64,000 nucleotides of DNA from Candidatus Desulfofervidaceae bacterium (lineage in GTDB: Bacteria; Desulfobacterota; Desulfofervidia; Desulfofervidales; Desulfofervidaceae). The translations under genes were made by a program, and so were the position numbers. Shown here piece by piece: positions 17,124-26,118 of the stretch (its first letter is position 1; each line of letters begins with the position of its first letter). The notes below the pieces were generated by a model. The model did not search any database, was not told where the DNA came from, and worked only from the letters and a program-made list of their open reading frames with translations. Location of the stretch: positions 17,374 to 81,373 of the forward strand of contig JAMOPI010000029.1 in the NCBI GenBank assembly GCA_027064585.1. Direction: 5' to 3'.

Positions 17124-17710
17124 TTGTTCTTTCCTAAACGGTTGATAAATGCAGGTGAAAAGGGGAGGTGTTTAAAGATCATCCTTTCTACCTCTTTAGT
17201 GCGTTCATAAAGCCTTTTAATAAACCTTCGCCGGGCCTCTGTCTTGCCGTAACGGGCAAGCAGATCCTCAAATCGCTCTTCTAAAGAGACAATCTGGTCG
17301 TGTTTTACTCGTTTATCTGCATAATTAACAATGGCCCGTTCATCCAAGGCTATCGGTTCAGGCAATTCTACATGTGAGGCCACAATTTCGGCTACGGCTG
17401 GATAACCAAGTTTGCGCACCCACTCTGCCCCTTTGGCCGCATGATCAACGCCCGGATGTTCAATGCTGTAGGTCTTGGCAATATCATGCAAAAGGGCCCC
17501 GGCCTCTATGAGAGAAATATTTAGCCTGATCCCTTGTTTTTCTAGCTCTCTGCCCAAAAAGAGGGCAACTTTGGTTACCTGCTTTATATGGGCAATAATA
17601 TGGGGATAGGTGCCAAAGCGTTTTAGCAATTCTAGACAAAATTCAGCCGATGGAATTTCTATTGATTTTGCTTGAGAAGTTCCTTTAAGCCTTTCAAGGT
17701 GCCCTTCCAC
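17120..17710 (-). CDS. HD-domain metal-dependent phosphohydrolase
   Basis: The HD signature GALLHDIAKT (H75-D76) with further metal ligands at H90 and in ASHVELPE places it among HD/HDIG hydrolases, which act on nucleotides or phosphate esters. The substrate is unknown. The 196-aa reading frame uses a GTG at 17710 inside the upstream gene (52-bp overlap); a later start is possible because the domain begins near residue 30. Operon position next to ddl is the only context clue. Confidence 0.8.
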   Translation of the reverse strand: MEGHLERLKGTSQAKSIEIPSAEFCLELLKRFGTYPHIIAHIKQVTKVALFLGRELEKQGIRLNISLIEAGALLHDIAKTYSIEHPGVDHAAKGAEWVRKLGYPAVAEIVASHVELPEPIALDERAIVNYADKRVKHDQIVSLEERFEDLLARYGKTEARRRFIKRLYERTKEVERMIFKHLPFSPAFINRLGKNK

Positions 17711-17886
17711 TGCACATCTCCTATGACTAAGTGAATGACCGGATTTTTTTCGGCAATTAACTCAAAGTGAAAGTCATCTTCCCCTTCTATCTTAAACAAA
17801 CACTCGGCCCACATCTCGGCCGGTAGCCCAATAACCTCACAATCATAATCGGTCCTTACCTCGGCCGTCATTTTGATCTCAGCCAT
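17659..17886 (-). CDS. Small hypothetical protein, 75 aa
   Basis: Not recognised. It is acidic, without membrane segments, and looks like a small beta-rich fold (EVRTDYDCEVIGLPAEMW, DFHFELIAEKNPVIHLVIG). It has a strong TAGGAGGAG site upstream of the ATG and overlaps the HD-domain gene. It is the first gene of the HD-ddl operon. The clean ribosome site and operon position support it as real. Confidence 0.6.
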   Translation of the reverse strand: MAEIKMTAEVRTDYDCEVIGLPAEMWAECLFKIEGEDDFHFELIAEKNPVIHLVIGDVQWKGTLKGLKELLKQNQ

Positions 17887-17913
17887 GACTTACTCCTCCT
17901 AAAAATATTTATT

Positions 17914-18975
17914 TCAACTTATCAGCTCCATTACTGCCCTTTCAAGCAACCGACTCTGCAAACGCACCGTTCCTTCTACTGGATTGTAAAATAATATGTT
18001 TTCTTCTATCAAAAACTTCAAGCACCGTCCTTTTAACTCTATATCTTCTACCTCTTTCCTTTCCCTAAAGACTTTTAAGACTTCCTTTAGTTCCTTTATT
18101 GAAGGACCTGCCTTTTCACCTTCTTCTACCAACCTTAACATCCACCGAAGCCTTCTCTTTTCATCTCTAAGCATCCGCGTAAGGGCCTCTCTTTCTTTAT
18201 ATCCTTGCTTTTTTCCCTCAAAAAGGATAACCATATCACCCACTTTTCCTCCTATGTAGTCCCACACTAACTCTTTGTCCTCAAACCCAAAACCTTCATA
18301 CACCTCATAAGCTTTATCCCTTGTTAAATCATCCACTAATAAATATTTCGCCCGTCCCTCAAGCCTTGCGTTGCTATACGCCTCCTCCACAAACAAACAA
18401 TCACTTGTCGCACATAAACAATGCGTCAGGTGTGTTTCCTTTGTCATTCTTACTAAAAAGTTGAATAAATCATGCAATACCGGCCCGTCCTTTTTTACTT
18501 CCCTCAACATCTGTAACTCATCCAAGACGAATACCGGCTTCTTCCCTCTCTCTACCAGCCTCCTCATTACCTCTTCTAAATACTTGAAACAATCCATTTC
18601 CCCTTCTTCTCCTCTTACCAACGCCCGCAATAACTCCCTCGGTACTGGTAGTGTATAATTCAGTTTTTTCGCCACCTCCTCTAAAAACTTTACCCCTCCC
18701 AACAACAAATCTCCTTTCTCCTTAATCTTCTCCCATACGCCTTGATACCTCACCGTAAAAAGGGCTCTTACAAAATCTTCATATCTACTCGTCTCAAGGC
18801 CACGGAAATTTATGTAAAATACCCGATACTCCTCTGGTAACTCCTCAAGCACTTTCATCAATAGTGCCGTTTTTCCGCTATTTATTGGCCCATATACAAA
18901 GTAAACCAGATTAGGCTCTCCGGAAAGAACCGCCTTCATCCGCCTTATGTCTTCCTCTCGGTTATAAAATGGCAT
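17914..18975 (-). CDS. Stand-alone ATPase, archaeal ATPase_2 type
   Basis: Resembles the archaeal-type P-loop ATPase family (Pfam ATPase_2). It has NREEDIRRM at the start, Walker A GPINSGKT and Walker B PVFVLDELQML, then a C-terminal winged-helix-like region. These genes are scattered in thermophile genomes and their function is largely unknown. It lies directly downstream of the folE2 fragment and may have arrived with the rearrangement there. 353 aa, close to the family norm. Confidence 0.82.
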   Translation of the reverse strand: MPFYNREEDIRRMKAVLSGEPNLVYFVYGPINSGKTALLMKVLEELPEEYRVFYINFRGLETSRYEDFVRALFTVRYQGVWEKIKEKGDLLLGGVKFLEEVAKKLNYTLPVPRELLRALVRGEEGEMDCFKYLEEVMRRLVERGKKPVFVLDELQMLREVKKDGPVLHDLFNFLVRMTKETHLTHCLCATSDCLFVEEAYSNARLEGRAKYLLVDDLTRDKAYEVYEGFGFEDKELVWDYIGGKVGDMVILFEGKKQGYKEREALTRMLRDEKRRLRWMLRLVEEGEKAGPSIKELKEVLKVFRERKEVEDIELKGRCLKFLIEENILFYNPVEGTVRLQSRLLERAVMELIS

Positions 18976-18985
18976 ATTTTATCTC

Positions 18986-19345
18986 CTACTTTCTCCATAT
19001 TTCAATTCTTTCTACCCTTACCAGCTTTATAAAGGTTTTGTTAAGTCTTCCTTTTTCCGCATTGTTCACTTTATCCCTTTCAATACAGGCATACGCACTG
19101 TGGTTGTGGATGGACTCAAAGTTTTCGGCCTCTACGGCAAACCAGGTAATATTATCATCAGCCAAAAGGCGCTGGGCGATTTCCCTGACCACATCCTCTA
19201 CAAATTTTGGATTTTGGCAAGCATGTTCAGTAACATATTTTTCATCCACCCGTTTTAACACCGAATAAAGCTCAGACGAGCCGGCTCCTTCTACAAGTTT
19301 GATAATATCCTCAAGCCAGATAAACTTTTTAAGCAGCCTTTGCAT
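18986..19345 (-). pseudogene. Duplicated 3' fragment of folE2
   Basis: Residues from [20 protein letters not shown] to [10 protein letters not shown] repeat the last third of the complete folE2 gene just upstream. After that point the frame runs on for about 28 extra residues (ending VERIEIWRK) not found in the intact copy. It lacks the whole catalytic N-terminal part, so it cannot be functional as FolE2. The ATG overlaps the end of the YgiT-type antitoxin and is probably fortuitous. Confidence 0.8.
19070..19332. repeat. 263-bp direct repeat, downstream folE2 copy
   Basis: Matches 19883-20145 over 263 bp with no gaps and about 8 mismatches by eye (roughly 97 percent). It forms one of two arms flanking the toxin-antitoxin module. 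Confidence 0.9.
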
Positions 19346-19556
19346 ATTCTACAAATCCTAGTAACATTCCATTAGCAATAGCGGTATTTAAAAGTCTTTC
19401 TGCCTCTTTGGCTACTTCCATTTTTATAAACACCTCACCACATTGTTCACATATCAAGGCAGGCACATTTCTTAAGACAATTAACTTCTCTCCCACTTCA
19501 TAAGGAAGACTTGTTTTACCTTCTTTCATTTCTCCTCTACACAAAGGGCACTTCAT
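19329..19556 (-). CDS. YgiT-type zinc-finger antitoxin-like protein
   Basis: The 75-aa protein has two CxxC knuckles, CPLCRGEM near the start and CEQCGEVF in the middle, as in the N-terminal zinc domain of MqsA/YgiT antitoxins. It lacks the C-terminal HTH of MqsA, as is usual for short partners of DUF4258 toxins. It overlaps the toxin gene by 4 bp. Role: expected to neutralise the neighbouring toxin and possibly autoregulate. Confidence 0.8.
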   Translation of the reverse strand: MKCPLCRGEMKEGKTSLPYEVGEKLIVLRNVPALICEQCGEVFIKMEVAKEAERLLNTAIANGMLLGFVEYAKAA

Positions 19557-19870
19557 GATTTCCTCCTTTGTTTAAAATCTGAGGTCCATAGTTCCAAACT
19601 AGGCTCATACACAGTTATTATCCAGATAGCCTTTTGTTCTTTATCAATGGCCGTTACTATATGTAAAGGTCTTTTCCTGTTTGTCCAGCCTAGGATAAGT
19701 TTACTAGGCAAGGGAGTATCGTTAGGATAGACTTCTATAACTTCTCCATTTAATAGTGCCTCTTTTACTTCCTCAACGGTAATTTGTCTTTTCTGCATTC
19801 GTAACAAAGCATGTTTTCTAAAAAATATGTTTTCTTTTCTAGTTATTTCCTTAATTTCTTGTTGGCTCAT
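19553..19870 (-). CDS. DUF4258 toxin-like protein
   Basis: The 105-aa protein matches the DUF4258 pattern: HALLRMQKRQITVEEVKEAL, then EVIEVYPNDTPLPSKLILGW, then RPLHIVTAIDKEQKAIWIITVYEP. DUF4258 belongs to the RelE-like/BrnT-like toxin group and is often paired with YgiT-type zinc fingers, exactly as here. Toxin precedes antitoxin, also typical of this pairing. Ribonuclease activity is inferred. Confidence 0.78.
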   Translation of the reverse strand: MSQQEIKEITRKENIFFRKHALLRMQKRQITVEEVKEALLNGEVIEVYPNDTPLPSKLILGWTNRKRPLHIVTAIDKEQKAIWIITVYEPSLELWTSDFKQRRKS

Positions 19871-19876
19871 TTTCTC

Positions 19877-20656
19877 TTACTTTTTATTCCTTTCAATACA
19901 GGCATACGCACTGTGGTTGTGGATGGACTCAAAGTTTTCGGCCTCTACGGCAAACCAGGTAATATTATCATCAGCCAAAAGGCGCTGGGCGATTTCCCTG
20001 ACCACATCCTCTACAAACTTTGGGTTTTGATAGGCGTGTTCAGTAACATATTTTTCATCCACCCGTTTTAACACCGAATAAAGCTCAGACGAGCCGGCTT
20101 CTTCTACAAGTTTGATAATATCCTCAAGCCAGATAAACTTTTTAAAACGCAGGCGGAGCTTAACAATGCCCCGCTGGTTGTGAGCACCAAAGTCGCTGAT
20201 CTCTTTAGAGCAGGGACAAAGAGTGCATATTGGCACCTGGACGCCGACTTCTAAGTCAATCTTTTCTTTGAGACTGCCAACAAAACGGCAGCGGTATTCC
20301 ATCAGACCTTCTGTGCCAGAAACCGGTGCTCTTTTGGCAATAAAATAGGGAAATTCTATCTCTAAATGGGCAGAAACGGCATTGAGCCTTTCTTTCATTT
20401 TACGCAGGATTTCTTTCATGCTTTTTAGGCTGATGAGTTCTCCCCGGTATTCATTTAAGATCTCCACAAACCGGCTCATGTGTGTACCCTTAAATTGGTG
20501 CGGCAGGCCCACATACATATTGATAGAGGCAACGGTGTGTTGCCTTCCGTTGGCCCGATCTAGGACGGTAATGGGATAACGGATGTCCTTAATGCCTACC
20601 TTATCAATTTCAATGCGGCGTTTATCCAGCAGATTCTGCACATCAATCATTTCCAT
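19877..20656 (-). CDS. folE2: GTP cyclohydrolase FolE2 (MptA-like)
   Basis: Converts GTP to dihydroneopterin triphosphate, the entry to folate and related pterins, using varied metals instead of FolE's zinc. The motif ICTLCPCSKEISDFGAHNQRG gives Cys147, the catalytic cysteine position known for FolE2, with Cys149 beside it. [11 protein letters not shown] near the end is a family signature. The 259-aa length matches full-length FolE2, so the gene seems intact despite the duplication that begins in its 3' third. The toxin gene follows after 6 bp. Confidence 0.92.
   Translation of the reverse strand: MEMIDVQNLLDKRRIEIDKVGIKDIRYPITVLDRANGRQHTVASINMYVGLPHQFKGTHMSRFVEILNEYRGELISLKSMKEILRKMKERLNAVSAHLEIEFPYFIAKRAPVSGTEGLMEYRCRFVGSLKEKIDLEVGVQVPICTLCPCSKEISDFGAHNQRGIVKLRLRFKKFIWLEDIIKLVEEAGSSELYSVLKRVDEKYVTEHAYQNPKFVEDVVREIAQRLLADDNITWFAVEAENFESIHNHSAYACIERNKK
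19883..20145. repeat. 263-bp direct repeat, arm within intact folE2
   Basis: Partner of the repeat at 19070-19332, same orientation and length. The toxin-antitoxin module lies in the roughly 550 bp between the two arms. Confidence 0.9.
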
Positions 20657-20804
20657 ACGCCATTTTTACAATAGAAAAAAGGGGGTGTCAAAGGGAAGTT
20701 TATAGCCATTTCTAAGCAGAAAGTCTTTTTTACTCCCTATTGCCTTTGAAAATGAGCATACTTACTAAGCTTTATCTGGAAAAAAATGTTTGAGGTCCTT
20801 AGGT

Positions 20805-22283
20805 ATGAGATTTGAGGTTAAGGACGTTTTAACGGAAGAGGAAATTCAAAAAGGGCTTAAGGCCGTTATTGGGGATGGGCTTGCCTTTCAGGCAATGATC
20901 ACCCTTACCGGTGGGGTTTTTTTAGTTGATTTTGCCTTAAAACTAGGGGCCTCAAACTTTGTTATTGGCCTCCTTGCCTCTATTCCTTTTTTGGCCCAAT
21001 TCACACAATTACCAGCCATTTATCTCGTGGAAGCGATCAGAATTAGAAGGGAAATTTGTGTCTTTGCGGCTACGCTTAACAGGCTTTGCGTTTTAGGTAT
21101 TGTCATTATTCCTTGGTTGCCCCAAAATATAAGATTGTCCTTTCTTCTCATTATGCTTTCTTTTCATGCCATCTGTGGGGCTGTAAGTAGTGCTAGCTGG
21201 AATTCCTGGATGCGTGACCTTGTGCCCGAAGAACAACTGGGTAGATTTTTTTCTAAAAGAATGAGTTTATCCATGTTTCTGAGTATCGGGCTTAACCTAG
21301 GGGCAGCCGTTTTTATTGATTTTTGGAAAAAGTTTTTTCCGCAGAAAGAGTTATATGGCTATGCAATTCTTTTCTTCTTGGGATTTCTGGCTGGTATAGT
21401 CAGTGTGTATTTCATTACCCAAATTCCTGAACCCCGGCTAAGGCAGATAGAAACGCATAAAAATCTTTTCAAACTCATCAGACGGCCATTTAAAGATGAG
21501 AACTTCAAGGCCCTTATCTTTTCCCTCTGTCTTTGGAATTTTGCCATCAATTTGGCCGCTCCCTTTTTTACTGTTTACATGTTGAAAAGGCTACAATTAA
21601 CCATGTCGTTTATCATTACCCTGACGGTGTTAAACCAACTTATAAATGTTATCTTCTTAAGAATTTGGGGTAAACTTGCGGATCAGTTTAGCAATAAAAC
21701 CGTATTTTCAGTAAATGCCCCTTTATTCTTAACTTGTATTTTAGGATGGACCTTTACTACCCTTCCTGAAAGATATTTTCTTACAAAACCATTGTTGGTT
21801 ATCCTGCATATCCTCATGGGTATAGCCAGTGCTGGCATAAGCTTAGCTGCTGGTAATCTTGCCCTTAAGCTTGCCCCTAAAGGTGAGGCTACGGCCTATC
21901 TCGCAGCAAACAACTTGGCCAATGCCTTTGCTGCTGGTATAGCCTCTATTCTTGGGGGTAAGACAGCGGATTTTTTGCGTAAATTAGAATTTGGCATATC
22001 CCTTCGTTGGCGGAGTCCAGGCATAGAAATAAATACTCCCCTGCTTGATTTAAAACACTGGGATTTTCTCTTTTTTATCTCCTTTTTTGTGGGTTTATGT
22101 GCCTTGCGTATGTTAAATGAAGTTAAAGAAACCGGCGAAAGCAGAAGAAAGATACTTGTGGAAGAAATTTTGACCGAGATAAGAAGACCTTTAAGGAGTT
22201 TTTCTACAATTTCAGGGCTATCCCGGATGAGCTATTTTCCCTTGCGTAAGCTTCTCCCAAAGGGCTGTAAAGGAGAATCTTAA
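20805..22283 (+). CDS. Major facilitator superfamily transporter
   Basis: About twelve hydrophobic segments across roughly 490 residues, with the MFS-like loop MRDLVPEEQLGRFFSKRM between early segments. Substrate cannot be read. An N-terminal cytoplasmic stretch (VKDVLTEEEIQKGLKAVIGDG) and a basic C-terminal tail frame the membrane core. A TTG start 15 bp upstream is possible; ATG at 20805 has GAGGT upstream. It is transcribed divergently from folE2. Confidence 0.8.
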   Translation: MRFEVKDVLTEEEIQKGLKAVIGDGLAFQAMITLTGGVFLVDFALKLGASNFVIGLLASIPFLAQFTQLPAIYLVEAIRIRREICVFAATLNRLCVLGIVIIPWLPQNIRLSFLLIMLSFHAICGAVSSASWNSWMRDLVPEEQLGRFFSKRMSLSMFLSIGLNLGAAVFIDFWKKFFPQKELYGYAILFFLGFLAGIVSVYFITQIPEPRLRQIETHKNLFKLIRRPFKDENFKALIFSLCLWNFAINLAAPFFTVYMLKRLQLTMSFIITLTVLNQLINVIFLRIWGKLADQFSNKTVFSVNAPLFLTCILGWTFTTLPERYFLTKPLLVILHILMGIASAGISLAAGNLALKLAPKGEATAYLAANNLANAFAAGIASILGGKTADFLRKLEFGISLRWRSPGIEINTPLLDLKHWDFLFFISFFVGLCALRMLNEVKETGESRRKILVEEILTEIRRPLRSFSTISGLSRMSYFPLRKLLPKGCKGES

Positions 22284-22337
22284 AGAATGCAGCCAGCTTT
22301 GCTTGAGAAAACCTTTTAAGTGTGATAAAAATTGAAT

Positions 22338-23702
22338 ATGGAAGAGCTTTCCCTTTTTTCGGTTCCACAGCCTAAGGTCTACACGGTAAGTGAGCTTACG
22401 CAGGCAATAAAGGAAATTTTAGAGGCAGAGTTCCCTTTGGTCTGGGTAGAAGGAGAAATTTCTAATGCCAGACGTCCCCTTTCTGGACACCTTTATTTTA
22501 CCCTAAAGGACGAAGGGGCCCAGCTTGGGGCTATTCTGTTTAAGAATACCCAGCGCTGGCTTAAGTTTGATCTTCAGGATGGACTAAAGGTTGTCTGTCA
22601 GGGACGGTTAAGTGTTTATCCCCCTCACGGAAACTATCGTCTGATTGTAGAGTATATTGAGCCAAAGGGATATGGTGCCTTACAGCTTGCTTTTGAACAG
22701 TTAAAGACAAAACTGGCCCAAGAGGGTCTCTTTGCCGAGGAACACAAAAAGCCCCTTCCCCTTTTACCCCGACATATTGCCGTCGTTACCTCACCAGCAG
22801 GGGCAGCTATAAGAGACTTTTTGCGTGTGCTCCTTAAGAAATTCCCTAATGTCAATGTAAGGATTTATCCGGTAAAGGTGCAGGGAGAAGGAGCGGCGCA
22901 AGAGATCGCCAAGGCTATTTATGAACTTAATCGCCTCAAGTGGGCCGAAGTCATCGTCGTTACCAGAGGAGGTGGCTCTTTAGAAGATCTTTGGGCCTTT
23001 AACGAAGAGATTGTCGCTAGGGCCATTTATGCCTCTAAAATTCCGGTTGTATCTGCCGTGGGGCATGAGGTAGATTTTACTATCTCTGATATGGTGGCCG
23101 ATCTGCGGGCACCTACCCCTACGGCCGCTGCTGAGATGATCATCCAAAGGCGAGAAGACATTGAAAATTTATTAAACGATGCCTTCAATCGCTTGCCCCG
23201 TGCCTTAAAAAAACAAATAGAGACTCAAAGGTTGAATTTAGGCCATTTGCTTAAACGGCTACAGTCTTTGAGGCAGCGGTTTGAGTATGCCTATTTAAAG
23301 CTAGACGACCTCTCTCAGGCCCTTTTAAAGGCCATGCGCCATCTGCAAGAAAGACACTGGACCAATTTAAATAATTTAAACAAAAGGCTTGTTCTTTCTC
23401 ATCCCAGCCGGCAGTTTAAACAGTATCGGGAGACGCTTAATCAAAAAGAACATACGTTAACTCTTCGCCTTAAACACCTGTTACAACAAAAGAACCAGCA
23501 TTTACACCAATTACAAAAATCCCTTGAGGCCCTTAGCCCCTTAAATGTCCTCAAAAGGGGTTATGCCCTAGCCTTTACATATCCTGAAAAAAGGCTTATT
23601 AAATCCATAAAACAGGTAAAACCCGCTGTTTCTTTGCTTGTCAGGGTAGCTGATGGTGAAATAAAGGCACAAGTGGAGGAAAGACATGAACTTGAGCTTT
23701 GA
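22338..23702 (+). CDS. xseA: Exodeoxyribonuclease VII large subunit
   Basis: Processive single-strand DNA exonuclease subunit in mismatch repair and damage tolerance. An N-terminal OB fold (VWVEGEISNARRPLSGHLYFTLKD) is followed by the catalytic domain (VVTSPAGAAIRDF, VTRGGGSLEDLWAFNEE, SAVGHEVDFTISD) and a long C-terminal coiled coil rich in Gln/Lys/Leu. An in-frame TTG two codons upstream is the alternative start. xseB overlaps its end by 17 bp. Confidence 0.95.
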   Translation: MEELSLFSVPQPKVYTVSELTQAIKEILEAEFPLVWVEGEISNARRPLSGHLYFTLKDEGAQLGAILFKNTQRWLKFDLQDGLKVVCQGRLSVYPPHGNYRLIVEYIEPKGYGALQLAFEQLKTKLAQEGLFAEEHKKPLPLLPRHIAVVTSPAGAAIRDFLRVLLKKFPNVNVRIYPVKVQGEGAAQEIAKAIYELNRLKWAEVIVVTRGGGSLEDLWAFNEEIVARAIYASKIPVVSAVGHEVDFTISDMVADLRAPTPTAAAEMIIQRREDIENLLNDAFNRLPRALKKQIETQRLNLGHLLKRLQSLRQRFEYAYLKLDDLSQALLKAMRHLQERHWTNLNNLNKRLVLSHPSRQFKQYRETLNQKEHTLTLRLKHLLQQKNQHLHQLQKSLEALSPLNVLKRGYALAFTYPEKRLIKSIKQVKPAVSLLVRVADGEIKAQVEERHELEL

Positions 23703-23931
23703 AGAGGCAATTAAACGTTTAGAAACAATTGTCCATAGACTAGAAGCAGGTAATACCCCCTTAGAAGAATCACTAAAATTATTTGAAGAAGGGATGGGCC
23801 TTATTCGGCATTGTCAGCAGAAACTTGATGAGGTAGAGAAAAAAGTAGAACTGCTTATTAAAAACGAACAAGGCGAATACGAAACGAAACCCTTTGACCC
23901 CAGTCGTAGCCGCACAGAAACACAGGTATAG
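23686..23931 (+). CDS. xseB: Exodeoxyribonuclease VII small subunit
   Basis: The 81-aa helical hairpin carries the family signature LSFEEAIKRLETIVHRLEAGNTPLEESLKLFEEGM. Several small subunits bind each XseA in known complexes. A GGAGGAAAG site sits just before the ATG inside xseA, so translation is coupled. Confidence 0.95.
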   Translation: MNLSFEEAIKRLETIVHRLEAGNTPLEESLKLFEEGMGLIRHCQQKLDEVEKKVELLIKNEQGEYETKPFDPSRSRTETQV

Positions 23932-24013
23932 ATCTCTTTTAGATAACAAAAGTTTTTTGAATGTTCTAAACCGCTTATCCCATAGCCTTTTCTTCGGAAA
24001 TTTTACTCTTACC

Positions 24014-24040
24014 TTGACTACCGCCGGTAAATAGTATAAT
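24014..24040 (+). promoter_or_regulatory. Predicted promoter of tRNA-Leu
   Basis: TTGACT (-35) at 24014-24019 and a perfect TATAAT (-10) at 24035-24040 are separated by 15 bp, slightly short. The tRNA begins 13 bp after the -10, a tight fit usual for tRNA promoters. Confidence 0.6.
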
Positions 24041-24052
24041 TTTTAATCCAAA

Positions 24053-24137
24053 GCGAGAGTGGCGGAATTGGCAGACGCGCCAGACTTAGGATCTGGTGGG
24101 TTATCCCGTGCGGGTTCGAGTCCCGCCTCTCGCACCA
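24053..24137 (+). tRNA. tRNA-Leu (anticodon TAG)
   Basis: The acceptor stem GCGAGAG pairs with CTCTCGC, followed by discriminator A and an encoded CCA. The anticodon stem CCAGA/TCTGG encloses CTTAGGA, giving anticodon TAG (reads CUN leucine codons). The long variable arm marks a class II tRNA, as expected for leucine. The T arm has GGTTCGAGTCC. All structural elements fold by eye. Confidence 0.96.
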
Positions 24138-24180
24138 AATTTTTTATTTGCTAAATTTTTTGTGGGAATGAGGAGGAAGA

Positions 24181-25509
24181 ATGGAAATCCATGTAGAAGA
24201 GATTAGTCCAGCCAAACGTAAGTTAGAGGTAACGTTACCCAAGGAAGAAGTAAATGCTGAGATTAACAGTCTCTATCAAGACATGCGAAGACGGGCACGG
24301 CTTAAAGGATTTCGGCCCGGCAAGGTTCCTATGTCCATTATTAAATCCCTTTATAAAGACCAAGTTATCGCTACGGCCATCCACAACCTTATTGAGAGGA
24401 CATACCCAGAAGCCTTAAAAAAAGCTCAGCTTCAGCCTATAAAAGAGAGGAATATAGAACCAGGGGCCCTGAAAGAAGACGACGAGTTTGAATATATTGT
24501 CACCCTTGAGGTTATCCCTGAGTTTGAACTCCCTCCTTATAAGGGTATAGAGGTGGAAGTAACTCCAATAGAGGTAACGGAGAAGGAAGTAGAGGCCGAG
24601 ATTAATCGGCTGCGGGAGATGCATGCGGAGTTAAAGACCATTGAGGAACCGCGGCCCTTAAAGGCAGGTGATTATGTTGTTTTGGACTTTCAGGGCTATC
24701 AAGATGGTAAGCCATTAGGAAATTTTAAGGCCCAAGACTACATGGCCGAATTGGGAAAAGGCCAACTGCATGAGAATATTGAAAAAGAACTTATTGGGGC
24801 CAAAGTAGGAGAAGAAAAGATTGTTAAGCTGGAGTATCCCAAGGACTTTCAAAATAAGGAATTGGCCGGCAAAAAAATAGAACTTCATCTTAAGATCAAA
24901 GAGGCTAAAGAAAAGATTTTACCTGAATTAGACGAGGATTTTATAAAAACATTGGGTGATTATAAGACGGTAGAAGATTTTAAAAAGGCTATATATCAGC
25001 AAATTAAAGAAAAAAAAGAAATTGTTCGGGATGAATATGTCAAGAATTACATTTTGACCCAGTTGACGGAAAAAACAGAGATTGACCTTCCTGAAAGTCT
25101 TGTAGAGGAAGAACTAGAGGATATGCTTAACCGAGCCTTTCAATTTACTACCCCAGAAGTAAGAAAAAAACTTGACCTAGAAAAATATAAAAAGGAATTG
25201 CGTCCGACGGCCGAACAAAAGGTAAAGGCCAAATTAATCTTAGGAAAGATTGCTAAAGAGGAAAACATTACGGCCGAAAAGGACGAAATAGAGGAAGAGT
25301 TAAAGTTGATGGCTGAGAATTTGAAAGTACCGCTAGAGCAAATGCGCGTGCCCTATGTTATTTCTCGGATTGAAAGTCGTATTATTGGTGAGAAGGTACT
25401 TGCCTTTTTAAAGGAAAAGGCTGAAATTAAAGAAGTAGAGAAAAAGGAAGAGGCGAAGGAAGGAACAAAAGAGGAAGAAGTAAAAGAAACTGAGGAGAAA
25501 AAGGAGTAG
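24181..25509 (+). CDS. tig: Trigger factor
   Basis: Ribosome-bound chaperone and prolyl isomerase that meets nascent chains. The ribosome-binding signature LKGFRPGKVPMSI lies in the N-terminal domain. An FKBP-like domain (about 150-245, AGDYVVLDFQGYQDGKPL) and the C-terminal helical chaperone domain follow. A Lys/Glu-rich tail of about 30 residues extends the end. It has GAGGAAGA upstream and clpP follows 3 bp after the stop, giving the common tig-clpP-clpX-lon order. Confidence 0.96.
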   Translation: MEIHVEEISPAKRKLEVTLPKEEVNAEINSLYQDMRRRARLKGFRPGKVPMSIIKSLYKDQVIATAIHNLIERTYPEALKKAQLQPIKERNIEPGALKEDDEFEYIVTLEVIPEFELPPYKGIEVEVTPIEVTEKEVEAEINRLREMHAELKTIEEPRPLKAGDYVVLDFQGYQDGKPLGNFKAQDYMAELGKGQLHENIEKELIGAKVGEEKIVKLEYPKDFQNKELAGKKIELHLKIKEAKEKILPELDEDFIKTLGDYKTVEDFKKAIYQQIKEKKEIVRDEYVKNYILTQLTEKTEIDLPESLVEEELEDMLNRAFQFTTPEVRKKLDLEKYKKELRPTAEQKVKAKLILGKIAKEENITAEKDEIEEELKLMAENLKVPLEQMRVPYVISRIESRIIGEKVLAFLKEKAEIKEVEKKEEAKEGTKEEEVKETEEKKE

Positions 25510-25512
25510 TGA

Positions 25513-26118
25513 ATGCATTTAATTCCCATTGTGATTGAACAAACAGGAAGGGGCGAGAGGGCCTATGATATATATTCACGGCTTTTAAAAGATAGGATTA
25601 TCCTTTTAGGTAGTCCGATAGATGACGATGTAGCCAATCTAATTATTGCCCAGCTGCTTTTTTTGGAATCTCAAGATCCAGATAAAGAAATCCATTTTTA
25701 TATCAATTCCCCTGGTGGTTCCGTAACTGCTGGTTTGGCCATTTATGACACTATGCAATATATTAAGGCGCCTGTCTGTACCTATTGTGTGGGGCAGGCG
25801 GCCAGTATGGCAGCGGTGTTGTTGGCGGCGGGAGAAAAAGGTAAGCGTTATGCCTTACCCCATGCGCGTGTGCTTATTCATCAGCCCTTAGGTGGATTTC
25901 AGGGGCAGGCAACGGAAGTAGAAATTCATGCGCGTGAAATTTTACGCATACGTCAAGTGATTAATGAAATTTTAGCCTTTCATACTTCGCAGCCTTTAAA
26001 AAAGATAGAAGAGGACACCGAAAGGGACTTTTATATGGATAGCAAAGAGGCCAAAGAATATGGTATCATAGATCAAGTAATTTCAGGCCGTATACAAGGT
26101 AAGCCAAAGGAGGAGTAG
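25513..26118 (+). CDS. clpP: ATP-dependent Clp protease proteolytic subunit
   Basis: Serine protease that forms the double-heptamer chamber. Catalytic Ser lies in [14 protein letters not shown], His in [12 protein letters not shown], and Asp in the [12 protein letters not shown] region. The 201-aa length is standard. It is encoded immediately before its unfoldase clpX with no spacer. Confidence 0.97.
   Translation: MHLIPIVIEQTGRGERAYDIYSRLLKDRIILLGSPIDDDVANLIIAQLLFLESQDPDKEIHFYINSPGGSVTAGLAIYDTMQYIKAPVCTYCVGQAASMAAVLLAAGEKGKRYALPHARVLIHQPLGGFQGQATEVEIHAREILRIRQVINEILAFHTSQPLKKIEEDTERDFYMDSKEAKEYGIIDQVISGRIQGKPKEE

Noticed and set aside
17914..20656. A complete prophage or integrative element
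   Set aside because: No integrase, relaxase or phage structural gene is present; only a TA pair, an ATPase and a gene-end duplication.
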